Assembly: GCA_964422465.1 (NCBI GenBank)
Contig: CAYRBD010000018.1
Location: 1-42,464, forward strand
Origin: FW021-bin31 sp964422465
GTDB lineage: Bacteria > Bacteroidota > Bacteroidia > Chitinophagales > Chitinophagaceae
DNA: 42,464 bases
Direction of reading: 5' to 3'
The notes beneath the pieces were generated by a model that worked only from the letters and a program-made list of their open reading frames with translations, was not told where the DNA came from and did no database searches. How positions within the stretch are numbered: position 1 is the first letter of the stretch; each line of letters starts with the position of its first letter. This document shows positions 27,039-35,721 of the stretch, one piece after another. A program made the translations under genes and the position numbers.

Positions 27039-28580
27039 ATGTCCCTTTCTTTGCCAAGAGCGCCTCGTCAGAAGATGATAAACCTGCTATACATTGTTCT
27101 TACTGCAATGTTGGCTCTGAATGTGTCTGCCGAGATACTCAATGCCTTTAAAACGGTAAATGAGAGCATTCATCACTCTAACCAGTCTATCGATGAAAAA
27201 AATGCTATCATTTTTGACCAGTTTGAAAAACAAATGCAGCAGGATCCCAAAAAGGTGGGTCCCTTGAAAGAGAAAGCAGAAGAGGTAAAACAAATGTCCG
27301 AAATGATGAATGCCCGGATTGACAGCCTTAAAAGCAAAATTATTGTAGAAAGTGGCGGGCTGACAGAAGAAGGTGACATCAAGCGGCAGGATGATTTGGA
27401 TGCAGCCTCCCGGGTGATGCTGAATTGGGGAAATGGTCCCAAGCTAAAAAAAGGTCTGGAAGATTTGCGAAACAGATTCCTGACCTATTTCCCTGAGGAT
27501 AGCCGGGAGCAGGAAGCGAAGATTCTTCCCCTGCGAATTGAAATGCCCAAGACAGGCAGGGACAAAAAGAAAAACAAAAAATCCTGGTCGCAGGTCAACT
27601 TTGAAGAAGTACCCTCTATTGCTGCTATTACTATATTGAGTAAATTTCAGAATGACATCAAAAATTCAGAAGCCCAGGTAGTGGACTATCTCTATGGGCA
27701 GGTCAATGCACAACAATTTACGCTGGATACCTATACGCCACTTGTTTCTGCTAACTCGGGCTACGTGATGAATGGTCAAAAATACGAAGCCAAAATCATG
27801 CTGGGCGCCTACAGTTCCACAGTAAACCCTACCATAATGGTAAATGGGAAATCAATTCCGGTTAAAGATGGGGTAGGGACTTTTACCACTATCGCGTCTG
27901 GTGTAGGAGAACATAATTATAAGGTTTCTGTAAATATGAAGGACAAAACCGGTCAACTGCAGTCGTTTACTACTTCAGGGTCCTACATGGTGGGAGCTTC
28001 CTCCCTGTCCGTATCTGCTACTAAAATGAATGTATTGTTTATCGGGCTGGAAAACCCCATCAGTATTGCCGCTGCGGGAGTACCTTCTGAAAGCCTTTCA
28101 GCCTCCATTTCTCAGGGCTCTCTTCGCAAGACGGGGGTAGGAGAATACATGGCGAAAGTAACTACGGTGGGTAATGCGACTGTAAATGTTTCTGCAAAAA
28201 TTGAAGGGGCTACCAAGAACATGGGAGCTATGAAATTCAGGGTAATGCGGGTGCCGGATCCCGTGGCTGAGATAGGAGGAGAAAAAGGAGGGAGAATGCG
28301 GGCAGCCGTATTCAGAGTGCAGCAGGGCGTTGCCGCTAAGTTGGAAAACTTTTATTTCGACATTAAATTTCCCATTACTCACTTTACAATGGGTTTTGCG
28401 GGAACAGGTTTTAACGATTATGTAGAAGTGCAATCAAATTCTGCACTGTTTACCGCCGAAATGAAAAGCCTTATGAACCGTTGTAAACCCGGGACCCGTG
28501 TGTTTTTTGACGATATCAGGGCCAAGGCGCCGGATGGTACCACAAGAAACCTGCCCGGTATGACGTTTAAATTATATTAA
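27039..28580 (+). CDS. gldM: Type IX secretion / gliding motor protein GldM
   Basis: A 513-aa protein with one N-terminal helix (INLLYIVLTAMLALNVSAE, about 14-32) preceded by the basic stretch LPRAPRQK. A long periplasmic part follows: a helical region to about 200, then several beta domains from about 225 to the end. GldM crosses the periplasm and links the GldL motor to the GldK/GldN ring. The length matches the family. The start at 27039 is clear and lies 50 bases after gldL. Confidence 0.95.
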   Translation: MSLSLPRAPRQKMINLLYIVLTAMLALNVSAEILNAFKTVNESIHHSNQSIDEKNAIIFDQFEKQMQQDPKKVGPLKEKAEEVKQMSEMMNARIDSLKSKIIVESGGLTEEGDIKRQDDLDAASRVMLNWGNGPKLKKGLEDLRNRFLTYFPEDSREQEAKILPLRIEMPKTGRDKKKNKKSWSQVNFEEVPSIAAITILSKFQNDIKNSEAQVVDYLYGQVNAQQFTLDTYTPLVSANSGYVMNGQKYEAKIMLGAYSSTVNPTIMVNGKSIPVKDGVGTFTTIASGVGEHNYKVSVNMKDKTGQLQSFTTSGSYMVGASSLSVSATKMNVLFIGLENPISIAAAGVPSESLSASISQGSLRKTGVGEYMAKVTTVGNATVNVSAKIEGATKNMGAMKFRVMRVPDPVAEIGGEKGGRMRAAVFRVQQGVAAKLENFYFDIKFPITHFTMGFAGTGFNDYVEVQSNSALFTAEMKSLMNRCKPGTRVFFDDIRAKAPDGTTRNLPGMTFKLY

Positions 28581-28612
28581 CTACCTTTGAAAAAGGGCTT
28601 TATTTAAATAGC

Positions 28613-29578
28613 ATGATTATGAAAAGGGCAGTTTGGACAAAAATAACAGGATTGCTGCTGCTTACTGTCGTGGTGGGTCAGGGAGCTGTAGCACAAGGCG
28701 TTGCGCCCAATGAGGATACGACCGGCGCTGCAGAAAAGGTCTCTCTTCGTCCGGATAATATATTTGGCATTGATTCCGTCAAGCCCTCTCTCAGGAATGA
28801 TTATGCGGTATTGAGAGATACAAACAGCATCCGGAAACCGCTTGCCTATCAATACATACGGCCGGCGGATGCAACCTGGGGAAAGCGGGTGTGGGAAGAA
28901 ATTGATACCCGGCAGAAAATGAACCTTTCTTTTACCTATCCAGGTTATGATGAAAAGGGAAACAGCCTTACTTTTATCAATATCCTGATCAACGCAGTAT
29001 TAAGAGGAGAGGTGACCGCATTTAATCCCATAGATGACCGGTTTACCACCCCTTTGTCGGTTCAGGATGTGCGGCAAATTGTGCAGGGGAAACCGCAGGT
29101 TATCCGGGTAACCAATCCCGTGACCGGGTTGGAATCCGATACCACTATTTACAATGATTTTGATCCCAAGTCCGTTATCCATTACCGACTGAAGGAAGAC
29201 TGGGTCTTTGATAAACAAACTTCTACTCTCTATAGTCGTATTATAGGGATAGCTCCTGAAAAGACGATATATAATGATGATGGAAGTGTTCGGGCATATG
29301 CTCCCATGTTTTGGTTGTATTATCCTGATCTTCGGCCTATCCTGGCTAAGTATGATGTGTACAATCCCCGAAATTATTATCAGCGTTTGAGTTGGGAAGA
29401 CCTTTTTGAAATGCGCTATTTTTCCGCTCATATCATTAAAGAGGACAATCCTTTCGGCCGTAGCATTAAAGAGATGATCCCCGGAAATACTACCGAAGAT
29501 GGAGTAAAAAGGTTATTGGAAGGCCGCAAGATTCATAATGATATCTTCAATTATGAGCAAAACCTCTGGAAGTATTAG
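28613..29578 (+). CDS. gldN: Type IX secretion / gliding protein GldN
   Basis: A 321-aa exported protein (signal ITGLLLLTVVVGQGAVAQ) of the GldN/PorN family. Recognisable blocks are VWEEIDTRQKMNLSF, HYRLKEDWVFDKQTS, RIIGIAPEK, YAPMFWLYYPDLRPIL and WEDLFEMRYFSAHIIKEDNP. It forms the periplasmic ring with GldK. Start ATG 28613 or ATG 28619. The gene converges on the signalling gene at 29591 with only 12 bases between stops and no obvious terminator hairpin. Confidence 0.95.
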   Translation: MIMKRAVWTKITGLLLLTVVVGQGAVAQGVAPNEDTTGAAEKVSLRPDNIFGIDSVKPSLRNDYAVLRDTNSIRKPLAYQYIRPADATWGKRVWEEIDTRQKMNLSFTYPGYDEKGNSLTFINILINAVLRGEVTAFNPIDDRFTTPLSVQDVRQIVQGKPQVIRVTNPVTGLESDTTIYNDFDPKSVIHYRLKEDWVFDKQTSTLYSRIIGIAPEKTIYNDDGSVRAYAPMFWLYYPDLRPILAKYDVYNPRNYYQRLSWEDLFEMRYFSAHIIKEDNPFGRSIKEMIPGNTTEDGVKRLLEGRKIHNDIFNYEQNLWKY

Positions 29579-29590
29579 TTTCCTGCCGGA

Positions 29591-30679
29591 TTATCCAAAG
29601 TTGTGATTGGGTATAGTTACCGTGAATATAGTCCCTTTTTGAAAGGTAGAAGATACGGAGATGTGTCCCTCCATTCTGGTCAGTGCTTCTTTGGCGATAT
29701 ATAAGCCGACGCCCCTGCCAGACGACCCTTTTGAGCCTTCGGGAAAGTAAAATAAACTGAATATCCTGCTTACGTGGTTGTCTTTGATCCCTATTCCGTT
29801 ATCCTCTACATGAATAACGGCCTCTTGTTCGCTTACCTTTACCAGGAGCTTTACCAAGGGGTTACTTAGTTCCGGATTCCTGAATTTGATACCGTTGGAA
29901 ATCAAATTTTTTAACACGATGCTGATGCGGTACTGATCGCCATAAAAAGGACTTTCCTGTTCTACATCTACCTGAAAGATTGTGTTGTATGTCTCCCCAT
30001 TGAACGAGTTGATGCAGTCTTCCAGGAGGGTGCGAAAAGTGATTTCTTCATAATTGGGATAAACACTGGCATTTTTATGATATGCCACAATTTTTTGTAT
30101 AAATCCGTCCATGCACGAGAGTTTTTCTTCAATGAGGGCAAGGTGTTTTTGAAGGTCATCGGGAGATTCATCCAATTTCGATAAATTGACGAGACCCAGA
30201 GCGGATAGTATGGGGGCGCGCAGGTCTCTGGATAGGGTGGTGATAAAGCGGTTTAATTCATTCTGTCCTTTACTCAGCTCCCTTATCTTGTTATCCAGTT
30301 CCTTCTTGGTTATGTAAATTTCAAAAGCATTAGAAATGGTATTCTGAAGGTCGAAGTAGTCCCATGGCTTTCGGATAAACCGGTATATCTGGCCTTTGTT
30401 GATGGCATCCACCAGGGCATCTACCTCGGTGTATGCAGTAATCAGGATTCGGATAGGATCCGGATAGGATTCTTTTATTAAATCAAAGAACTCGATTCCC
30501 GTAGTTCCCGGCATGCGTTGATCAGCTATAATAATGTGGATATCGGTGCTTTCGAGAATCTTGCGCGCTTCCAGTGTACCTGTGGCGATAAATATTTCAT
30601 ATTTTTGCCTGAATGCAGCTCTGAAAGCGCTGAGGTTATGGCGTTCATCATCAATATATAATATCCGGATTTTTTTCAT
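29591..30679 (-). CDS. Receiver-histidine kinase-like protein with Arg in place of the phosphoacceptor His
   Basis: A 362-aa cytoplasmic protein. A receiver domain (1-120) has the acidic pocket YIDDE, phosphoacceptor D53 in IIIADQRMPG, T81 and K104 (RKPW). A helical linker leads to a HisKA-like segment, then an HATPase domain with the N box (LKNLISNGIKF), G1 (EDNGIGIKD) and G2 (GRGVGLYIAKE). In the H box, where SHDLRAP is expected, the sequence is LSRDLRAP, so R151 (codon AGA, 30227-30229) replaces the histidine. It may act as a regulated scaffold or ATP-binding responder rather than a kinase. It follows the 7TMR-DISM kinase gene by 50 bases, and its receiver is very like the one at 35722. 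Confidence 0.9.
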   Translation of the reverse strand: MKKIRILYIDDERHNLSAFRAAFRQKYEIFIATGTLEARKILESTDIHIIIADQRMPGTTGIEFFDLIKESYPDPIRILITAYTEVDALVDAINKGQIYRFIRKPWDYFDLQNTISNAFEIYITKKELDNKIRELSKGQNELNRFITTLSRDLRAPILSALGLVNLSKLDESPDDLQKHLALIEEKLSCMDGFIQKIVAYHKNASVYPNYEEITFRTLLEDCINSFNGETYNTIFQVDVEQESPFYGDQYRISIVLKNLISNGIKFRNPELSNPLVKLLVKVSEQEAVIHVEDNGIGIKDNHVSRIFSLFYFPEGSKGSSGRGVGLYIAKEALTRMEGHISVSSTFQKGTIFTVTIPNHNFG

Positions 30680-30729
30680 TTTCAGAATTTAAGCTAATAT
30701 ATAAAATAATATAGAAATAGAAATATCCA

Positions 30730-32949
30730 CTAACCTTCAGATTCCTCCGGGAAGGGCTGCTTAATGGGCAGTGTGATGATGAATTCGGTGCCTTTTTCTT
30801 TTTCAGAAACAACTTTTATACTGCCGCCGTGCCTTTCTACAATGCTATATACGATAGAAAGACCAAGCCCGGTTCCCTTTCCTACATCTTTGGTCGTGAA
30901 AAACGGGTCAAATATCTTACTTTTTACCTCTTCAGGTATGCCGGGGCCGGTATCTGAAATGTGAATAGCCACATGTTCATTTTCACTTATTGTTTTGATG
31001 GTAATATATTGATTTTCCTCGTTGGAGGTTTCTTCCATAGCCTGTGCGGCGTTGGTTAACAGATTAACAAACACCTGGTTGAGCTGGCCGGGGTAGCCCT
31101 CAATTAGTGGGAGCTCCCCATATTCTTTCTTAACGACAATGTTGTTGGGGATGATCCGTTTTAATAGCCGAAGGGTGGATTCAATACCAATATGAACATC
31201 TGTCTTCTTTATGACATTTTCATCAGAGCGGCTAAATTCACGTAATCCTTTTACAATTTCAATGGTTCGGTCTGCTCCTTCCTCGATTCCCGCTATCAGG
31301 CTGGGTATTTCTTCTTCCAGAATGTCAAGGTCTATTTCTGCTATAAAGTGCCTTATTTCCTGAAGTTTTTCTTCCAGGTTATCTTTGTTGATTTGCTGAT
31401 ATTTTGAGATCAGTGCCGAAAGATCATCCAGGTCTCTTTTTAAAGGCTGAACATTAGATTTTACAAAATTAATTGGGTTATTAATCTCATGGGCGATACC
31501 TGCGGTCAACTGTCCCAGGGAGGCCATCTTTTCAGCGTGCACCAGTTGAGTTTCTGCTTTTTTCAGGTTGGTTAGCGCCGTATTTAATTCTGTGTTGCTT
31601 TTTTGTAATCGGGTGTTTGAGCGCTCCAGATCCACTGTACGCTGCTGTACCTTTGCTTCGAGTACCACGTTTTCCTGCCGTACATATTCTTCCTTTTCGC
31701 GAACGGCTTGTAAAACCGCCAGGTGAGCCCGGTCCTTTTCCCGCCTGTATTCGTTGATCTTGTCTGCAAGGGCAAAAGAAAGAAGAGCTATTTCTATGGT
31801 AGTGCCAATAAGTAAAAGGTTACTGGTAAAGAAATTGTAGCCGAGATAGCCATAAGTCCAGACGACGTATAAAATGACTGAAAGTAAGAAAAAGGAATAC
31901 GCCAGAAAGAAAAATATGGCAGGTCTGTTTCCTCGAAAAACCAACTTAAGAGCCGCCATTAAAATGATTAAGCATCCTACTGAGGCGACAAAGTTAACTA
32001 TTTGATAAGAATAATAATATAAGGATAACAGGGATAGGATAAAAGCTATAACATCTAAAAGAATTAATATGTTAATTAATTTATTAAAAAAAGGTAGATT
32101 TTGTGAAAGACTTAAGAAAAATTTAGAAAAGATTCCCGTAAATATGCCCGAAAGGACTCCGCTCCAGAGAATACTTTGATTGGTGAGAAAGGGTGAATTA
32201 TGCCAAATAAACTGGTAACCGATCCCTTGTAAACAAATTTGGGTAAACCCGATGGTAATAAGGTAAATTACATAAAGAATATAATTCTTGTCTAATGTAG
32301 AAATATACAAGAATAAATTATATATAATCATAATTATTAGCAACCCGAAGAAAAGACTCAAGATATTGCTATCGCGATATATATCATAAGCGATATATTT
32401 TGAAGGGCCTACAGAAATTGGAATAATTAATTGACTCTTAGATCTTATTTTAAGGAAAATAGTTTCGGCAGAATCCGTTGGTATGTACAAATCAAAAAGG
32501 AGATCCCTCGTTTTATAGTTTCTTTCTTCATAATTCACCTCCGTTCCTGAAATATTATAGTCCGTTTGGCCTGATCGGTTAATATAGAATAAGGTTACTG
32601 AATCCAGGTTTGGATTAGAAATTCTAAGTAAATAATGTGAGCTTTGGGTCTTATTTAACAGGGATAGTTCGATCCAATACGTGTAATTAGAAAAGCCAAA
32701 ATTAGGAACTCTGTTTTTGTTAGTGAAAAAGTGTTCAGTACGAACTTGCTGAATGTCTTTTTGGTTAGTTTTATCCTCAAAAAATAGTATATGGTTATAG
32801 TTAATAAAAGTGGTTTTCTTATTCCTTAAAACCAGGGTGTCTCTTGTTTGACCAGCAGATAAAATTGGACATAATATAAAGCATAGAGAAACAGAAAACC
32901 TTAAAAGATATGCTGCTTCATACCTGAAAAGAAGGTTAATTAACTGCAT
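30730..32949 (-). CDS. 7TMR-DISM membrane sensor histidine kinase
   Basis: A 739-aa membrane kinase. A signal peptide (about 1-33) is followed by an extracytoplasmic 7TMR-DISMED2-like beta domain (about 35-180, with NYTYWIELSLLN). Seven hydrophobic helices of 7TMR-DISM type span about 195-395, then a coiled coil (400-470) and a HisKA domain with H487 in LTAGIAHEINNPINF. The HATPase has NLLTNAAQAM, DTGPGIPEE and GKGTGLGLSIV. It should autophosphorylate in response to a small ligand bound outside or in the membrane. It has no fused receiver; the following gene or the one at 35722 may be its target. Its ATG lies inside the end of the GNAT gene, a 10-base overlap that implies translational coupling. 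The N-terminal half is notably AT-rich. Confidence 0.93.
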   Translation of the reverse strand: MQLINLLFRYEAAYLLRFSVSLCFILCPILSAGQTRDTLVLRNKKTTFINYNHILFFEDKTNQKDIQQVRTEHFFTNKNRVPNFGFSNYTYWIELSLLNKTQSSHYLLRISNPNLDSVTLFYINRSGQTDYNISGTEVNYEERNYKTRDLLFDLYIPTDSAETIFLKIRSKSQLIIPISVGPSKYIAYDIYRDSNILSLFFGLLIIMIIYNLFLYISTLDKNYILYVIYLITIGFTQICLQGIGYQFIWHNSPFLTNQSILWSGVLSGIFTGIFSKFFLSLSQNLPFFNKLINILILLDVIAFILSLLSLYYYSYQIVNFVASVGCLIILMAALKLVFRGNRPAIFFFLAYSFFLLSVILYVVWTYGYLGYNFFTSNLLLIGTTIEIALLSFALADKINEYRREKDRAHLAVLQAVREKEEYVRQENVVLEAKVQQRTVDLERSNTRLQKSNTELNTALTNLKKAETQLVHAEKMASLGQLTAGIAHEINNPINFVKSNVQPLKRDLDDLSALISKYQQINKDNLEEKLQEIRHFIAEIDLDILEEEIPSLIAGIEEGADRTIEIVKGLREFSRSDENVIKKTDVHIGIESTLRLLKRIIPNNIVVKKEYGELPLIEGYPGQLNQVFVNLLTNAAQAMEETSNEENQYITIKTISENEHVAIHISDTGPGIPEEVKSKIFDPFFTTKDVGKGTGLGLSIVYSIVERHGGSIKVVSEKEKGTEFIITLPIKQPFPEESEG

Positions 32950-33665
32950 TTTTCTAAAGTCTTATAGAGGGAACTTTCCTCAATGAGTAGATTGTATTCG
33001 ATCTTTATTTCGCCTTTTGGTCCATTGGCAACGGTCGTTTGAATAGGTTTTTTTCTTAAATCAAAAATGGCGGTGCGTTCTCCAGGTCTTGCAGATTTAA
33101 GTTCTAATGGGTCGTCTATGATAAGTGCGGTTGCCAAAAGGTCTTCCTTTGGATAGTAGAATGTTCCATTGTTACCTAAAGAAGTAATAACTTTGTAGCC
33201 TACTCTTTTGCATAAGGGTAGTGTGGCAGGAGAGCCAAATGCAAATATAGAACCCAAATTTAGCTGATCAAGGATTGCGGAACCAACTCTACCAAGAATT
33301 ATACTTCCGATACCATATCCAGCAACTTTTCTGGAATTCCATAAGCCACAATATTCTGCTGTTCTTTTTTTTGCTTTTTCTCTAACCATGTCATAGATTC
33401 GCGGATCAAGGTTGTTAATAGCCGTTTCTATAGGCAAAGGTAGGGTCCCGTTAGCAAGTTGTACTCTCGCCCCTCCCAGAATCTCACCCGTTTCGATAGA
33501 ATCTATATTAACAAGATAAGTATAAGGTTCTTTTGCCCATCTTAGATCTGCCGAAGTTACCTGGCTAACACCGTAAGCTGCAAGCACTTTCTGATGACCT
33601 TCGATATAGCGTTGGCATTCCTCAGGATTTAGGTCCGCTCTACATACATTTATTGTTACTTCCAT
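32940..33665 (-). CDS. GNAT-fold putative acyltransferase (autoinducer or N-acyl amino acid synthase-like)
   Basis: A 241-aa cytoplasmic protein. The central part reads as a GNAT fold: a beta strand with EILGGARVQL (61-70), then AEYCGLWNSRKVAGYGIGS (103-121), where an acidic/aromatic strand runs into the acyl-CoA or acyl-ACP loop, and FAFGSPATLPLCKRVGYKVI (141-160), the typical last strand-helix-strand. This layout recalls acyl-homoserine-lactone synthases and FeeM-type N-acyl amino acid synthases, but neither signature is exact and the substrate is unknown. The C-terminal 80 residues were not recognised. It overlaps the sensor kinase gene by 10 bases and follows the 148-aa gene by 56. Confidence 0.72.
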   Translation of the reverse strand: MEVTINVCRADLNPEECQRYIEGHQKVLAAYGVSQVTSADLRWAKEPYTYLVNIDSIETGEILGGARVQLANGTLPLPIETAINNLDPRIYDMVREKAKKRTAEYCGLWNSRKVAGYGIGSIILGRVGSAILDQLNLGSIFAFGSPATLPLCKRVGYKVITSLGNNGTFYYPKEDLLATALIIDDPLELKSARPGERTAIFDLRKKPIQTTVANGPKGEIKIEYNLLIEESSLYKTLEKCS

Positions 33666-33721
33666 AAATTATAAACTATTTACTAGTGATAAGCTAACAA
33701 TCAGCTTGTCAATGTATATAA

Positions 33722-34168
33722 TTATCTTATTTCCCATTTCAGGGTTTGCTGGTAAAAATGGGTACACTTTTCAAATTCTTTTTTGAAGGTCAACTTTTTA
33801 GGATGTAGTGGTTGGGTTAAAATGGACTTACATACTCTGTCCATATTGAACTTGGATACGGAGAATGCAGAACCTGGTTGCTGCCATGAGAAATTGCCAG
33901 GAATAAGTCTGCCTAACTTGATAAATCGTTTGATACTACCGATAACCCTGAACGTTAATTTTGCCTTAGAAATTTTTGGATCCCGGGATACGAGAGAACG
34001 AACATCTTCAGGATTGGCATATTTTTCATATAGTTTACTGTCTGTATCGTATATTATATCGGTAATATACCTTTCTATTTTATTTCTGTATTTCTCTTTA
34101 ACAAAAGGATACCTGTTTTCGTTAATTAGGAAAAAATGGGTGTAAAGATTGTTATAATTTATAGTCAT
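33722..34168 (-). CDS. Unrecognised 148-aa protein
   Basis: No family recognised. It is a basic, probably soluble protein without signal peptide or membrane helix. The N-terminal half looks helical (NKIERYITDIIYDTDSKLY), the middle has KLTFRVIGSIKRFIKLGRLI, and the C-terminal part contains PLHPKKLTFKKEFEKC. The gene is AT-rich and uses AT-ending codons more than its neighbours. ATG 34168 gives the longest frame. Its position 56 bases before the GNAT gene, on the same strand, suggests a shared role. A 236-base gap to the ThiF-like gene upstream (34169-34404) holds no gene or clear -7 box. Confidence 0.65.
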   Translation of the reverse strand: MTINYNNLYTHFFLINENRYPFVKEKYRNKIERYITDIIYDTDSKLYEKYANPEDVRSLVSRDPKISKAKLTFRVIGSIKRFIKLGRLIPGNFSWQQPGSAFSVSKFNMDRVCKSILTQPLHPKKLTFKKEFEKCTHFYQQTLKWEIR

Positions 34169-34404
34169 ATCGAAGAAGATTTTTAGGGATATTGGTGTTT
34201 ATTACTAAGATTTTTGGGCTATTAGTTAGTATGTATGCTTTTTTAAGGTTTTTCAGCTGGCGGTATTTAACATTAGTAACCATGACTTGCCAAAAGGACA
34301 TAACCTTATTACCTTCTGTCAATCAATATACGAATTTATGAACTGAATGTTACTCTTAATATTCATTTGGAGCGGCTCTTTGTGTGAAAAATTTACCCTA
34401 ATCA

Positions 34405-35523
34405 CTATTTTACTATCTCCTCCGTGTCTAAGTAAAACCTGCCTGATGGCACTTTTTCGTTTAAAAGAACTTTTCGTGTTAATTCGGCTGTTGCAGCTCC
34501 TCCCAGCATAACAGCAGAGGCCAGTTGTGGCCAGGTAGAAATGCTTTTTCCTATTTCTGGCAGAGAGTTTTTCATCTGTTCTGAAATTTGGTCTCCTCCT
34601 GCAATCTGCAGCGACAGTTGCATTCGCTGACCCGGATCCTGAAATATGCTTTTTGGGAGCGCCTCCTCTACGAGTCCATGCAATAGGGGCCGATCTTTCT
34701 CCAGATCAAACCGTTCGATATCAATCATTCCCCGGTCGCTGGTATCCATTAGAACCGGAATTCCCGAAGCCCTTGCTTTTTGCCGGCATAGGATCTTAAT
34801 ATCCAGGCTGTCGCATTCATCAATCAAAACGTCTAAACTGTCATTTTTATGTAAAAAATCATCTATATTATCTGCTGTTATTCCTTCGTTATAGCAAGTC
34901 ACTTTCAAAAAAGGATCTATTTCGGCGATTTCCCGGGCTACAATGGTGGTCTTTGGGAGTCCCAGGTTATGTACTCCTGTTCTGATCCTGTTGATGTTGG
35001 TGAGTTCCAGGGTGTCAAAATCTGCTATCCGCAACTCCCCAAAAGTGCGTTCCATGGCCAGCGTCAGCGCTACGGACTGCCCAACGGAAAGCCCGATCAC
35101 CCCAACCTTTTTTGTCGCCAGCAACGCCCTTTCCTCAGGCGTAATTTTGTACAGATTTCGATTGGTTCTCAATTCTAAAAATTCTTCTTCGTCCAAAAGG
35201 TGTACCAATTTTCCACTCCAGGGATAATAAACCCATACGCCATAAGCCCATTTAGGACAGGCGCCCAGATGGGCATGTATCCGTTCCTCCAAGGCCTCTT
35301 TCCTGAGGCCGGAGGAGGGATTTCGGGTTTTCACTAATTCTTTTAATTGGCTGTCAAGGGTGTCCGTGATCTGGATTCCGGGATTTTCTGTAAGCAGTTT
35401 CGTAAGCGCGCTTGTGTCCCTGCTGTTCTGGACCCTGAAAAAAGCAGGATGGATTTGGAGGCCGACTGCATTTTTATCGAATGATTTTTTTTCTGTTGAT
35501 TGGAGTAAATTTTTGAGTTCCAT
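34405..35523 (-). CDS. ThiF/E1-fold adenylating protein, MoeY/Rv1355c-like
   Basis: A 372-aa protein. An N-terminal domain (1-135) contains HLGACPKWAYGVWVYYPWSG. The ThiF/MoeB/E1 nucleotide-binding domain follows: GVIGLSVGQSVA (141-152), acidic ADFDTLELTNINR (167-179) with the Arg that binds ATP, K191 in GLPKTTIVA, and the catalytic-type IDECDSLDIK. No CxxC zinc pairs are seen and no clear transfer cysteine, so adenylation without thioester transfer is plausible. The arrangement resembles mycobacterial Rv1355c (MoeY), which from memory is about twice as long with a nitroreductase-like C-terminal half; that half is missing here. Substrate unknown. ATG 35523 lies about 200 bases from the divergent response regulator start. 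Confidence 0.8.
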   Translation of the reverse strand: MELKNLLQSTEKKSFDKNAVGLQIHPAFFRVQNSRDTSALTKLLTENPGIQITDTLDSQLKELVKTRNPSSGLRKEALEERIHAHLGACPKWAYGVWVYYPWSGKLVHLLDEEEFLELRTNRNLYKITPEERALLATKKVGVIGLSVGQSVALTLAMERTFGELRIADFDTLELTNINRIRTGVHNLGLPKTTIVAREIAEIDPFLKVTCYNEGITADNIDDFLHKNDSLDVLIDECDSLDIKILCRQKARASGIPVLMDTSDRGMIDIERFDLEKDRPLLHGLVEEALPKSIFQDPGQRMQLSLQIAGGDQISEQMKNSLPEIGKSISTWPQLASAVMLGGAATAELTRKVLLNEKVPSGRFYLDTEEIVK

Positions 35524-35721
35524 GAGTAAGTTTTCCGTTTTTTACCATACGTTTACTAACTATTCTTGTCTTTTAGTGGCCTAAATGCCTACTTTTACCA
35601 AAAAAGCCATTTATTAGTAAAGTTAGGTATCATTCTTGCGATAAAAAAATGTTTCTATCTTTCAAAAACTCCGCAATTTACTATAACTTTACATATATAT
35701 ACTAATTTTACCCCGTTTACT

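Noticed and set aside
34646..34894. Plus-strand frames opposite the ThiF-like gene
   Set aside because: Antisense shadows; the minus strand carries the intact nucleotide-binding motifs.
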